Source of the DNA: Saprospiraceae bacterium
GTDB taxonomy: Bacteria > Bacteroidota > Bacteroidia > Chitinophagales > Saprospiraceae
DNA length: 64,000 bases
NCBI GenBank assembly: GCA_016718505.1
Contig: JADKDE010000001.1
Span: 1-64,000, forward strand
Reading direction: 5' to 3'
In this document: piece after piece, positions 9,057 to 17,950 of the stretch
Layout of the letters: each line of letters opens with the position of its first letter
Numbering within the stretch: position 1 is the stretch's first letter
Notes under the pieces: model-generated
Databases searched by the model: none
The model's input: only the letters and a program-made list of their open reading frames with translations
What the model was told of the DNA's origin: nothing
Program-made: the position numbers and the translations under genes

Positions 9057-10514
9057 CTAATGCTCATGTGTGTGGTCATGATCGTGATTGTGGTCATGTC
9101 CCTCGTGGTCATGGTCATGGTCGTGATTGTGGTCATGTCCTTCGTGGTCGTGGTCATGATCGTGTGCTTGATTAGCTTCAACCTTTTTGGCAAAGTCGGT
9201 GCGGCTCAACACTATATTATTGAGTGTCAAATCCTTTCGCACTGCTTGAAACAAAAATTCTGTTTCCAAGTGATCGTAGGCCGTATATACTTGATCGCTG
9301 TCCTTTAAGCTTTTTTCGATGAGTTCTCTTACTTTATCTGCACCTATATATTGCAAATACTGTCCGTAGTCTCTTTGGAGCTTATTGAAAAAATATTCGC
9401 GAATATCTTTTTCTTGGACATCTACTGGATAAGATTGGATAAGTTTTCGCTTTATCTCCACCCACTTCAAGTGACGGAAAGTATTCTCATACTCTTTTTG
9501 AGATGTCACATGGCTATCGTTTTCCTTCTTATTTTCAGCAATAACTCTTCTTAAAAAATCTTCAGGTAGATGCACCGAATTATTTTCGATCATATAAGTC
9601 TGAAAATCTTTGTACAAGATGGCTTCTGACTGAGTATTTTTAAAGCTAGCGATGCTTTCCTTTATCTTGCCATCAAATTCTTCCTCACTATTTACTTTCC
9701 TGGAATAGAATAACTTATCAAAAAATTCTTGATCTAATGTAGGGAGTGCTTTGTTTTGGATATTTTTTACCTCAAGTCTAAAAAAACCTGTTGTGTCTTT
9801 CTGATCGCTGATAAGATACTTTATGACCAATTCTTTTGATAGATTTTTTTCGACTTCATAAATATTGACGTCAAAGTGGTCACCTACTGCAAAATCAGCA
9901 ATGGGCTTGCCGAAAGTTTCCATATTCAAGTCCATGGCTGCACTTTTGAAAACGGAGGTAGCTCCGCCTTCTTTTACAGCACCATTCTCTAACTCAACTG
10001 CTCCAAATACTAGATGGGACTCTTCGTTGGCTTTATCTGAATCTGCATCTTGAGAATACTGCTTTAATATAGCCGCTTTTTCTTCTTTGACATAAGCATC
10101 ATCTATTTCCGATTCGTATTTATCAAATACGTGTGCCTTAAAATCATTGAGTTCGAATGGTGGTACCAATCCAATATCAAAAACAAAAACATAATCTTCC
10201 GTAAAGGAAGGCAAGAATGTATATGTTTTTTGGGATTTTGAAACCAGTGGAGAACCTAGTATATTCAAGTTCTCATCTTTTATATAGTCGTCCAGTTGCT
10301 TTTGTGTTTCCTTCATTACGATATCGTACACCAAGGATTGTCCATACATCTTGATGACATATGCCTCAGGAACTTTTCCCTTTCTAAATCCTTTGATATC
10401 GGCTTTTTGGGTCCATTTCCTTATTTCTTTTTTGATGATTGGGGAAATTTCTTCAAAAGGGAGCGTAATGGTTAATACTGAATTGACATCATCAACGTCG
10501 TGTCTGGCGACCAT
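9057..10514 (-). CDS. tig: Trigger factor with a His/Asp-rich C-terminal tail
   Basis: The 485-residue ribosome-associated chaperone has the ribosome-docking signature GFRKGKVP (about residues 41-48), a degenerate middle FKBP-like region, and a long helical C-terminal chaperone domain. It heads the tig-clpP-clpX operon, which is the conserved order. The last ~38 residues are almost wholly His, Asp, Glu, Gly and Asn. They contain a 13-residue unit (DHDHEGHDHNHDH) present twice, encoded by a 39-bp tandem repeat at about 9077-9154. Such a tail resembles the metal-binding tail of SlyD and suggests Ni/Zn/Cu binding (inference). The family core appears intact. Confidence 0.95.
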   Translation of the reverse strand: MVARHDVDDVNSVLTITLPFEEISPIIKKEIRKWTQKADIKGFRKGKVPEAYVIKMYGQSLVYDIVMKETQKQLDDYIKDENLNILGSPLVSKSQKTYTFLPSFTEDYVFVFDIGLVPPFELNDFKAHVFDKYESEIDDAYVKEEKAAILKQYSQDADSDKANEESHLVFGAVELENGAVKEGGATSVFKSAAMDLNMETFGKPIADFAVGDHFDVNIYEVEKNLSKELVIKYLISDQKDTTGFFRLEVKNIQNKALPTLDQEFFDKLFYSRKVNSEEEFDGKIKESIASFKNTQSEAILYKDFQTYMIENNSVHLPEDFLRRVIAENKKENDSHVTSQKEYENTFRHLKWVEIKRKLIQSYPVDVQEKDIREYFFNKLQRDYGQYLQYIGADKVRELIEKSLKDSDQVYTAYDHLETEFLFQAVRKDLTLNNIVLSRTDFAKKVEANQAHDHDHDHEGHDHNHDHDHDHEGHDHNHDHDHTHEH

Positions 10515-10588
10515 AAAAAATAATTATCTATGAAGTAAAAAATATGAAGTGGAGTAAGACAAAATTTGAAATCAAACTTGAAAAAATG

Positions 10589-10670
10589 TGCGGGTGGAGG
10601 GACTCGAACCCCCATGCCTCGCGGCGCCAGATCCTAAGTCTGGTACGTCTACCAATTTCGCCACACCCGC
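10589..10670 (-). tRNA. tRNA-Leu (anticodon UAG)
   Basis: On the minus strand a 7-bp acceptor stem GCGGGTG/CACCCGC encloses the T arm (GGTTCGAGTCC) and the anticodon stem CCAGA/TCTGG with loop CTTAGGA, giving anticodon TAG. A long variable arm fits a class II leucine tRNA. The CCA end is not encoded. It lies just upstream of tig. Confidence 0.95.
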
Positions 10671-10747
10671 AGTATATCCATTATTGTAAAGATCCACTTT
10701 ATTATAAAGGAGGTGCAAATATAAAACTTTTCAAGAAAAAAATAATT

Positions 10748-11305
10748 TTATTTTGAATCTTTTACGCTATTAAACATAGTTTCTATTTTATCCATGCCTT
10801 CTGGCTGGTAATTTCCCTGCTGGAATACGTAGTTTGTGCCATTATTTTGCTTCACAAATACGAAACCATATAAGGATTCACCTGGATTTTTGATTTCATA
10901 GATAAATCCATCGGCTTCTTCTTTGACCACTTTTACAAAGTTTTTCAATTTTTTCAATGAAGTCAATTGGGCAGCTTTTTCTGCTGAAGGAGAAATTGAC
11001 CCTGTCTTTTCGCTAATATTAATATAATAATCATCGAATTGATTGTACAACATCGTTAAGCCCTCAGCGCCTTTGGCCATTTTGCCTTTCATAGATTTGA
11101 TTTTGGTACCTTCTGGGAGGGTCAATTTGAACGGGATGCCTGCCTCTTCTAAGGTGGCTTTCAAGGTCTCGTCTTTAGGAGCTGGCTCTTCCTGAGTTAT
11201 ACCTTCTGGCAATTTTGAAGCTTGAGCTTCCGCTGGTTTTGGTGTATTCTTGCAAGCTGCCATTATGGTTAAAATAGCAAAGCTTAATAAAATGATCTTT
11301 TTCAT
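10748..11305 (-). CDS. Hypothetical lipoprotein
   Basis: The 185 residues start at the ATG at 11303-11305; the frame is open further upstream, but only this start places a lipoprotein signal (MKKIILLSFAILTIMAAC) at the N-terminus. A proline- and acid-rich linker follows the cysteine, then a compact domain of about 140 residues (IPFKLTLPEGTKIKS ... YYINISEK ... NYVFQQGNYQPEGMDKIETMFNSV) without recognisable catalytic motifs. It is probably anchored in the periplasm or outer membrane. No family recognised. Confidence 0.75.
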   Translation of the reverse strand: MKKIILLSFAILTIMAACKNTPKPAEAQASKLPEGITQEEPAPKDETLKATLEEAGIPFKLTLPEGTKIKSMKGKMAKGAEGLTMLYNQFDDYYINISEKTGSISPSAEKAAQLTSLKKLKNFVKVVKEEADGFIYEIKNPGESLYGFVFVKQNNGTNYVFQQGNYQPEGMDKIETMFNSVKDSK

Positions 11306-11525
11306 GCTAGATTTTTGAATGTTACAAATTTTAATAAATGGGTAAAAGCTGCCTTTTTCCATTTAGGCTGCAAATGTAAAGATAAATTGGAATATGTGGA
11401 AATAGTCCCATGATTAAAAAAATAATCTTGAGGCAACTCCTAGGAGATATAAAAATTCATCGCAGTAAATACCCATAAAAAGCAGGGATATCTATAACAA
11501 TTCCATAATTGGCATCTACGCCAGT

Positions 11526-11630
11526 GCATCAAGGATCGAAGCCGGCTCATCTCGACAGCATGGCGAGATGGCGTCCGAAGGACCTAGCGGCGAAGAGCCT
11601 GACGCTAGATCATGATCTAGCGGGATGCCC
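11526..11630 (-). repeat. Structured intergenic element, copy B
   Basis: Read on the minus strand it opens GGGCATCCC and closes GATCCTTGATGC, so GCATC pairs with GATGC. The first hairpin is the perfect 18-base palindrome GCTAGATCATGATCTAGC. A GTCAGGCTCTTCGC core follows, and a second hairpin pairs CATCTCG with CGAGATG. The core is more diverged than in other copies. It lies between the lipoprotein gene and the PorE-like gene. Confidence 0.65.
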
Positions 11631-11647
11631 AAATCAAAAACAATGAA

Positions 11648-13657
11648 TTATTCTTTCAAAACTTTAAAGGTCGTGCGCCGATTTTTTTGGTGTTGCTCTT
11701 CGGTACAATTCTCGCAAACGCAAGGGATATTCGGGCTCGTCTCGCCATAACCTACCGCCACCAAACGCTGGGGGTCGATGCCCTGGGAGATGAGATAATC
11801 CACAACGGACTTCGCCCTTTTTTGGGATAGATCTAGGTTGTAATCGTCTTCGCCGCGGCAATCGGTGTGCGCAGAAAGTTGAATTTGGAGCGTGGGATTA
11901 TTGCGTAGGAGCTGTGCCAGATTTTGGAGTGATGGATAGGCATCCTCCCGGAGTTCCCATTTGTCGTAGTTGTAGTAGATATTTTCGAGGGCAATTTCTT
12001 GATTTTTGAATTTTTTCTCGAGAAGAATCCGCTTATCAATGATGCGCGTGTCTTCATCTTCTATCGTCTGGCTGGTGTCCTCTGTGTTAAAGGTAATTTT
12101 TGAGGTAAAATAGTCTTTTTTGTTGCAAATGATCTCGTAAGAGGTATTGGGCTTGAGTTCTAAAGAAGCAAATCCAATGTCGTCCGTCCTGGATTTCTTG
12201 ATGGATTTTCCATTTTCGAGTATCTCAAATGAGACATTTGCCAGCGGTGCGCGTCCTCTGATAGGGCTATTTGGATCCGTAGAAATCATATATATCTTGT
12301 GCAGTGAAGTCAAGTTAAGTACGATTCTTTGAATTTTAGGCGCGGTTGGGACATTGCTTTGTGGGTATTTTTTCTCTTTGACGAGATATAGGTCATCGCT
12401 TCCACCTCTGTTGGATACCAAAATGATAGAATTTGAATAAACGCTGGTGTCCGTTGGCGTCAAACTCAAGGGAAGGTATCCAGTATCGTCGGCGCCGCTG
12501 TTGAAGGGTGGCTTCACGTTGATGATGGGAGCCCAGGATTGTTGATTTCTCCAGAAAGTCTTATATAAATCAAATCCACCCATACCCGAAAAGTGATTGG
12601 AGGCGAAATACAGGGTATCTTGTACCAATGACGGAAATACTTCATCGAATTCGGAATTGATGGAGGAGCCGAGATCAATCGGATCACTCCAAACTTCGTC
12701 TTTAAACCTAGATATGAACAAATCCATGCCCCCTAAGGTACCTTCTTGATTAGAAGCATAAATCAAATAATCTCCCGACGCCGATATGGCAGGGTGGACG
12801 TATTGAAATCCATCTTGAACAAAAGGCATCAAACTCGGTTCGGACCAAACGCCATCGATACGACGGCTGAAGTATAGCTGACAGTTGGTGGGTTGAGCTG
12901 GGTCAATGGTGCGACAAGAGCTATAAAATACCCAATTCTTGTCGCGGCTAAAAACCAAAGCACCATCATTTTCTTTGGAATTGAAAAGATCTAAGTATGG
13001 GCTGACTTCTGAATTACTAAGATTGAGCAAATAGGTATCGCTATAATTGCGCCCAGTCCAAGCGTAGGTTTGGCCATCGTTGTTATTCGATTTGTCACTT
13101 GTAAAAAGTATGGAATCACGACCTATTTCGAAGGGCAGATACTCATCGGCATCTGTATTTGATTTGAGTTTTTCAATAGTAAATTGCTTGGGGTTGTATT
13201 TTTTTCTCCAATCGTAATTGATTTTCAAAGCGTTTTTTTCTTTGGCAAAACGGTCTTTATCTTGGATTTGGTCTTCCAATTGTTCGTAGGTCTGAAGGGC
13301 TTCGCCGTATTTCTCTGACATTTTCAATAATTCAGCTTTTTGGAGATACGCTTCGACGCCATATTCATTGTCTATCGCTATTTGGACATAATCTAGGGCT
13401 GGTTTGTACTTTCCAATCTTTGCATAGGATTTGCTCATCAGGAATGCAATTTCTCCTCTTTTAGGGGAAGATTTTAGGCTTTTTAAATCCTTTTCCCAGA
13501 GTGTAATCGCCTTGGCATATTGCTTGGCATCATAGGCTTGATATCCTGTTTTTACTTTTTCAATAATCGTGCATCCTTGCCAAGCGAATAGAATACAATA
13601 GACGGCTAGCATCAGCTTAAAAACTTGGCGTAATGTCGAATTATTTTTCATCTTCAT
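11648..13657 (-). CDS. PorE-like OmpA family lipoprotein (TPR, PD40 propeller, carboxypeptidase-regulatory-like and OmpA domains)
   Basis: The 669-residue protein has a lipoprotein-type signal (Cys29 in AWQGC), TPR-like helices (about 35-150), WD40-like/PD40 beta-propeller repeats (about 165-420, e.g. FSRDKNWVFYSSCR, ISASGDYLIYASNQEG), a carboxypeptidase-regulatory-like fold (about 450-530), and an OmpA peptidoglycan-binding domain (about 560-669; LSAHTDCRGEDDYNLDLSQKRAKSV). This order is that of Porphyromonas PorE, a component of the type IX secretion system that links it to the cell wall. Several T9SS substrates in this window fit that role, but the same architecture also occurs in other proteins, so the assignment is by domain order. 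Confidence 0.85.
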   Translation of the reverse strand: MKMKNNSTLRQVFKLMLAVYCILFAWQGCTIIEKVKTGYQAYDAKQYAKAITLWEKDLKSLKSSPKRGEIAFLMSKSYAKIGKYKPALDYVQIAIDNEYGVEAYLQKAELLKMSEKYGEALQTYEQLEDQIQDKDRFAKEKNALKINYDWRKKYNPKQFTIEKLKSNTDADEYLPFEIGRDSILFTSDKSNNNDGQTYAWTGRNYSDTYLLNLSNSEVSPYLDLFNSKENDGALVFSRDKNWVFYSSCRTIDPAQPTNCQLYFSRRIDGVWSEPSLMPFVQDGFQYVHPAISASGDYLIYASNQEGTLGGMDLFISRFKDEVWSDPIDLGSSINSEFDEVFPSLVQDTLYFASNHFSGMGGFDLYKTFWRNQQSWAPIINVKPPFNSGADDTGYLPLSLTPTDTSVYSNSIILVSNRGGSDDLYLVKEKKYPQSNVPTAPKIQRIVLNLTSLHKIYMISTDPNSPIRGRAPLANVSFEILENGKSIKKSRTDDIGFASLELKPNTSYEIICNKKDYFTSKITFNTEDTSQTIEDEDTRIIDKRILLEKKFKNQEIALENIYYNYDKWELREDAYPSLQNLAQLLRNNPTLQIQLSAHTDCRGEDDYNLDLSQKRAKSVVDYLISQGIDPQRLVAVGYGETSPNIPCVCENCTEEQHQKNRRTTFKVLKE

Positions 13658-13928
13658 ATAACACGAAAAATAGGGTTTTATGTTGTAATAAGGATATTTT
13701 TTCCATTATATTTCGAAATTACGTTCAACATATTGATTTGAATTGGTTCTACAGGATGGATAACATTGATGGATTTAGAGAAATTAATGATCCAAATATC
13801 AATGGTTCAATCATGTTATATTATTCTGGTGAAATGGAATTAATAATAATTGCAAATATTTCTTTGGATGGAAATCTATTTACATTTGAATATGTTTAAA
13901 TGGTTTGAGCAGAAAAAAGATACAATCA

Positions 13929-14312
13929 ATGAAAGATATTGAAGACCGAAATGACATAATTTACTTAGTGGATACCTTTTATGACCAAGTTAGAGAAAAT
14001 AAGACCATTGGGCCGATTTTCGATGAAGTGGCTAAAATTAATTGGCAAGATCATCTTCCCAACATGTATGATTTTTGGGAATCTATCCTCTTTGGAAAGG
14101 GGGTTTTCAAGGGCAATCCCATGATAAAACATATACTTTTGAGTAAAAAAACAACGATGTCCCAGGTTCAATTCGATGCTTGGCTGGAACTCTGGACTGC
14201 GACTGTTAATGCAAATTTTAAAGGAGAAAAATCGGACGAAATCATATTAAAAGCCAAAAGCATCGCCAATCTTATGTTGTATAAAATAGAGCAGGTAAAG
14301 ACTTATGCCTAG
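13929..14312 (+). CDS. Group III truncated haemoglobin
   Basis: The protein has about 127 residues from the ATG at 13929; a TTG at 13905 would add eight. It shows the group III pattern: TFYDQVRENKTIGPIF, NWQDHLPNMYDFWESILFG, NPMIKH with the probable proximal haem-ligand His, and FDAWLELW. The family binds oxygen or nitric oxide and is associated with reactive-nitrogen handling or oxygen chemistry. The gene stands alone, divergent from the PorE-like gene, so the pathway is not indicated. Confidence 0.87.
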   Translation: MKDIEDRNDIIYLVDTFYDQVRENKTIGPIFDEVAKINWQDHLPNMYDFWESILFGKGVFKGNPMIKHILLSKKTTMSQVQFDAWLELWTATVNANFKGEKSDEIILKAKSIANLMLYKIEQVKTYA

Positions 14313-14527
14313 TCGGAAATAGTCTTAAAATCAAATCATTAGATAGAGGCGATATGCCCATTAATGAAACGAATTAGCTGTATGGGCTACTCATAAAATT
14401 CAATACATAAGGTTCAAATATCAATATTTGTGGTAAAATTTTGATAATCTGGCATTTATGGTTAATTTGGACCATCAAAACATCTAAATTTCCATTCAAA
14501 TAAATCAGAACGAACAAAAATTACTGT

Positions 14528-16237
14528 ATGAATTTTTTATCCTCTTTGTTTAGAAAAAAAAATATCCAACAAATACTTTCCAATATAGACAACAACTCCG
14601 ACAGCCACTTAGCCATGAACAAATCTCTAGGTGTATGGGATTTGACCTCGCTCGGAATAGCGGCGATCATTGGAGCTGGGATCTTTAGCACCATCGGGAC
14701 GGCTAGTTTCAATGGCGGACCAGGCGTAATTTTTCTATTTATATTTACGGCGCTTGCATGCGGATTTGCTGCATTTGCGTATGCTGAATTTGCTTCCTTA
14801 TTGCCAGTATCAGGGAGTGCCTATACTTATTCCTACGTAGCATTTGGTGAGTTATTAGCATGGATTATCGGCTGGGCACTTATCATGGAATATGCCGTCG
14901 GAAATATAACGGTGGCTGTGTCATGGTCGGGCTACCTAACTGGTCTGCTTGAAAACAATGGGATCCATATCCCAGCTTGGATGTGTATCGATTATACCTC
15001 TGCTAGAAATGGCTTTGATGAAGGAATGGCTTTGATAGCTTCTAACCAAGTTATCCCAAAAAATCTAGAAGAATCCATAGTAGCGTGGAATATGGCACCA
15101 CAGATCGCTGGACTTAGATTGATCGCAGATATACCAGGCATTTTCATCACCATCATCATCACCTATTTGGCATATATAGGCATCAAAGAATCTAGAAATG
15201 CGAGCAATATCATGGTAGCCATAAAACTCGGTATCGTTTTGCTGGTTATATTTCTAGGGGCCTTTTATGTAAAAGCAGAAAATTGGAATCCTTTCCTTCC
15301 GAACGGCATGGGGGGTGTTCTTGCTGGAGTTTCTTCCGTATTTTTTGCCTATATTGGTTTTGATGCCATATCGACTACTGCAGAAGAATGTAAAAATCCA
15401 CAGCGAGATTTGCCGAGGGGGATGATGTACGCCATCATCATTTGTACAGTGCTATACGTGTTGATAGCCTTGGTATTGACTGGGATGGTTAAATATACTG
15501 ACCTAAAGCAAGATGATCCGTTGGCTTATGTTTTTGGTCCCAATGGGGCAAATTTGACTTGGATTTCGGGTATCATAGCATTAAGTGCCGTCGTAGCGAT
15601 GGCAAGTGTCATGTTGGTATTTCAGTTGGGACAGCCGAGGATATGGATGAGTATGAGCAGAGATGGACTATTGCCAAAGGCATTTTCTAAAATACATCCA
15701 AGATACAAGACTCCCTCTTTTGCAACCATTATCACTGGATTGTGCGTCATAATTCCCATGTTATTCATTCCGAGCGATGTGGTTTTGGACTTATGCAGTA
15801 TGGGCACATTATTCGCCTTTGTAGTCGTCTGTGGCGGAGTGATAAAACTGCACAACACGCCCGATGCGCCCAAGGGAAAATTCCAAACGCCGTATATCAA
15901 TGCAAAGTTTGTATTTCCAGCCTTATTGGCTTTGACTTATCTCTATATCACCAAATATCAACCAGCTTATTGGGGTACTTTTGCGAATCAAAGTCTCGTG
16001 GAGAATTTTCCCATGATTTTGTTTGCCTTGGTATGTTTGGTTTTGGTTGCACTGGGATTCAAATACAAGATGTCTCTGATACCTGTGCTTGGGTTGGTTT
16101 TTTGCTTTTATATGATGGCTCAGATCCCTTCTAAAAGTTGGTTTGGTTTTATCATATGGCTGTGCATCGGATTGTTGATTTATTTTACTTACGGTTATCG
16201 ACATAGCAAATTGTCCAGAGCTAAAATGCAAAATTAA
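14528..16237 (+). CDS. APC-superfamily amino acid permease
   Basis: The 569-residue integral membrane protein has 12 or more hydrophobic helices. The first carries the substrate-binding signature GIAAIIGAGIFSTIGTA, followed by GFAAFAYAEFASLLPVSGSAYTYSY, typical of cationic amino acid transporter/YfnA-like members. Helix 6 has FFAYIGFDAISTTAEECKNPQRDLPRG. It probably imports amino acids with protons or exchanges them; specificity cannot be read. It precedes dapD with an intergenic element between, so cotranscription is uncertain. Confidence 0.9.
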   Translation: MNFLSSLFRKKNIQQILSNIDNNSDSHLAMNKSLGVWDLTSLGIAAIIGAGIFSTIGTASFNGGPGVIFLFIFTALACGFAAFAYAEFASLLPVSGSAYTYSYVAFGELLAWIIGWALIMEYAVGNITVAVSWSGYLTGLLENNGIHIPAWMCIDYTSARNGFDEGMALIASNQVIPKNLEESIVAWNMAPQIAGLRLIADIPGIFITIIITYLAYIGIKESRNASNIMVAIKLGIVLLVIFLGAFYVKAENWNPFLPNGMGGVLAGVSSVFFAYIGFDAISTTAEECKNPQRDLPRGMMYAIIICTVLYVLIALVLTGMVKYTDLKQDDPLAYVFGPNGANLTWISGIIALSAVVAMASVMLVFQLGQPRIWMSMSRDGLLPKAFSKIHPRYKTPSFATIITGLCVIIPMLFIPSDVVLDLCSMGTLFAFVVVCGGVIKLHNTPDAPKGKFQTPYINAKFVFPALLALTYLYITKYQPAYWGTFANQSLVENFPMILFALVCLVLVALGFKYKMSLIPVLGLVFCFYMMAQIPSKSWFGFIIWLCIGLLIYFTYGYRHSKLSRAKMQN

Positions 16238-16304
16238 TCACTAGGGAAATAGACCCCAATGTGGTAATCTCTAAGGTAAAATTTGCTATTTTTGCGGAGC
16301 TAAT

Positions 16305-16402
16305 GCGATAGGGATACGCAAGGTGTGCGCAGCACAGTCTCACTCGTGAGACCAAAGCCTGTAGTAGCCCGGTCGAGGTCAAGAATGGACCTCGAATCGC
16401 CC
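16305..16402 (-). repeat. Structured intergenic element, copy C
   Basis: On the minus strand it opens GGGCGATTC, with hairpin GAGGTC/GACCTC, core GACCGGGCTACT, hairpin GTCTCAC/GTGAGAC and end TATCCCTATCGC. GCGAT pairs with ATCGC. It lies between the permease gene and dapD, inside what is probably the dapD 5' region (22 bases before the ATG). Confidence 0.75.
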
Positions 16403-16423
16403 AAATAATTAAAAAAAGAAATT

Positions 16424-17242
16424 ATGGAAAATATCCGTTCAATCATCGAAAATGCCTGGGAAAACCGGGATTTACTGAAATTAATAGAGACTCGAGACGC
16501 CATCCGCCACCTTATAAGCCAGCTTGATAGTGGAAAAATTAGGGTCGCAGAAAAGCTTGAATCGGGCATTTGGCAAGTGAATGACTGGGTAAAAAAGGGG
16601 GTACTGATGTATTTTCCGATCCAAGAGATGAAGACGATGGAGGTGGGAATCTTTGAGTTTCACGATAAAATCCCGCTGAAAAAGAATTATGCCCAGCATG
16701 ATGTTAGAGTCGTCCCGCACGCAATCGCCAGATACGGATCTTTCCTAGAGCCTGGGGTCATCTTGATGCCATCGTATGTCAATATTGGCGCGTATGTGGG
16801 CAGCGGAACGATGGTGGATACTTGGGCTACTGTGGGGTCATGCGCACAAATTGGTAGGAATGTTCACCTGAGCGGCGGCGTCGGTATAGGTGGGGTGCTC
16901 GAGCCTGTTCAAGCGGCACCTGTTATCATAGAGGACGACTGCTTTATTGGTTCTCGATGTATCGTAGTTGAGGGTGTTTGTGTAGAAAAAGAAGCCGTAT
17001 TGGGTGCCAATGTGGTACTGACCGCTTCGACGCATATCATAGACGTGACGGGCGATGAACCGGTTTCCTTCAAGGGGCGGGTACCATCAAGGAGCGTCGT
17101 CATACCAGGGTCTTACGAGAAGGAGTTTGCCGCTGGAAAGTATCACGTTCCGTGTGCTTTGATCATAGGAAAAAGGAAGGAAAGCACGGACAAAAAGACG
17201 AGCTTAAACGACGTGTTAAGAACGCACCAAGTCGCGATTTAA
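16424..17242 (+). CDS. dapD: 2,3,4,5-tetrahydropyridine-2,6-dicarboxylate N-succinyltransferase
   Basis: The 272-residue enzyme succinylates tetrahydrodipicolinate with succinyl-CoA in lysine and diaminopimelate synthesis. The N-terminal helical domain is followed by a left-handed beta-helix of hexapeptide repeats (GVILMPSYVNIGAYVGSGTMVDTWATVGSCAQIG), the GGVGIGGVLEP active-site loop and VVIPGS. Length matches the family. Its 3' end overlaps the convergent DUF4294 gene by four bases. Confidence 0.97.
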   Translation: MENIRSIIENAWENRDLLKLIETRDAIRHLISQLDSGKIRVAEKLESGIWQVNDWVKKGVLMYFPIQEMKTMEVGIFEFHDKIPLKKNYAQHDVRVVPHAIARYGSFLEPGVILMPSYVNIGAYVGSGTMVDTWATVGSCAQIGRNVHLSGGVGIGGVLEPVQAAPVIIEDDCFIGSRCIVVEGVCVEKEAVLGANVVLTASTHIIDVTGDEPVSFKGRVPSRSVVIPGSYEKEFAAGKYHVPCALIIGKRKESTDKKTSLNDVLRTHQVAI

Positions 17243-17865
17243 TAGTTCGTATTGAGCGGATATTGTTTTAGAACGATATCCATATAGGGGTCTTTCCCAG
17301 GCTCGTAACCTCGCTTGATGTGGTGGTCATAGATAAGTCCGATGGCATTCCAATAGGATGCTGTGAATCCACCTTTGAGTTCTTTTAATATATCGTACAT
17401 CGGTTTTTGAGTCGAATTCTCGATCATTTTGATGAGGATTTTACCTTGGGTCTTGGTTAATTTTTTGATATTGGAAGCGAACTGTTTTTCGAGTTCTTCC
17501 TGTTTGGCTTTGATGAGCTTTCTGCGATCTCTACGAGATAGATCTTGTGTCAAAACCTGCAACTCGTTGTAATTCTTGACTGCAGCGATGGCAAAGGGTC
17601 TGACGTAGTAAGCATAGACTCTGTATCTGTAGAGCATGTTTTGCTGTTCGGCGGTAAAGGCATATCTAGTACTCCAAACAAATATCTCGGGCAAATGGAC
17701 AACTAACTGAGTATCCCCTTGTACAATCTCTATCTGAGCCAAATGGAGCATGTAGGGGTCGAGGTCGGGCTTGTTGATGGTATCCTGACCTATAGATTTG
17801 GTTTGGCTGAATAAGCAAAACAAAACCATCGATAAAACAAAGTAAAATCGTGTAATAGAATACAT
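17239..17865 (-). CDS. DUF4294 domain-containing exported protein
   Basis: The 208 residues start at the ATG at 17863-17865 with signal sequence MYSITRFYFVLSMVLFCLFSQ; the longer frame to 17919 would cover the terminator hairpin. The domain carries YRYRVYAYYVRPFAIAAVKNY, a basic coiled stretch RRDRRKLIKAKQEELEKQF, and LTKTQGKILIKMIENSTQKP with ELKGGFTASYWNAIG, typical of DUF4294. The family is widespread in Bacteroidota and has no known function. It is convergent with dapD (4-base overlap) and follows the broken susD with a terminator between. Confidence 0.85.
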   Translation of the reverse strand: MYSITRFYFVLSMVLFCLFSQTKSIGQDTINKPDLDPYMLHLAQIEIVQGDTQLVVHLPEIFVWSTRYAFTAEQQNMLYRYRVYAYYVRPFAIAAVKNYNELQVLTQDLSRRDRRKLIKAKQEELEKQFASNIKKLTKTQGKILIKMIENSTQKPMYDILKELKGGFTASYWNAIGLIYDHHIKRGYEPGKDPYMDIVLKQYPLNTNY

Positions 17866-17904
17866 CTTAAAACGCAATTGGCATGAAATAAAACGCCTAT
17901 AAAA

Positions 17905-17934
17905 CAAAAAGGGTTGCATAAAGCAACCCTTTTA
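17905..17934 (-). terminator. Rho-independent terminator after susD
   Basis: The hairpin AAGGGTTGC/GCAACCCTT is flanked by A- and T-runs on both sides, so it could work in both directions. It lies just downstream of the susD stop. Confidence 0.75.
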
Positions 17935-17950
17935 ATTTATGTTTTCAGAA

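Noticed and set aside
10544..10756. 70-residue plus-strand frame
   Set aside because: It reads through the antisense of tRNA-Leu, so it is not a gene.
13633..13899. 88-residue plus-strand frame between the PorE-like gene and the truncated haemoglobin gene
   Set aside because: It starts inside the divergent gene, has no domain, signal or promoter, and only its last 47 residues look protein-like. It could be a gene remnant but is not supported.
14361..14395. GCCCAT...ATGGGC inverted repeat downstream of the truncated haemoglobin gene, considered as a tenth structured element
   Set aside because: It lacks the CGGGTCGGG-like core, inner hairpins and the GGGC-NNN opening, so it is not counted.
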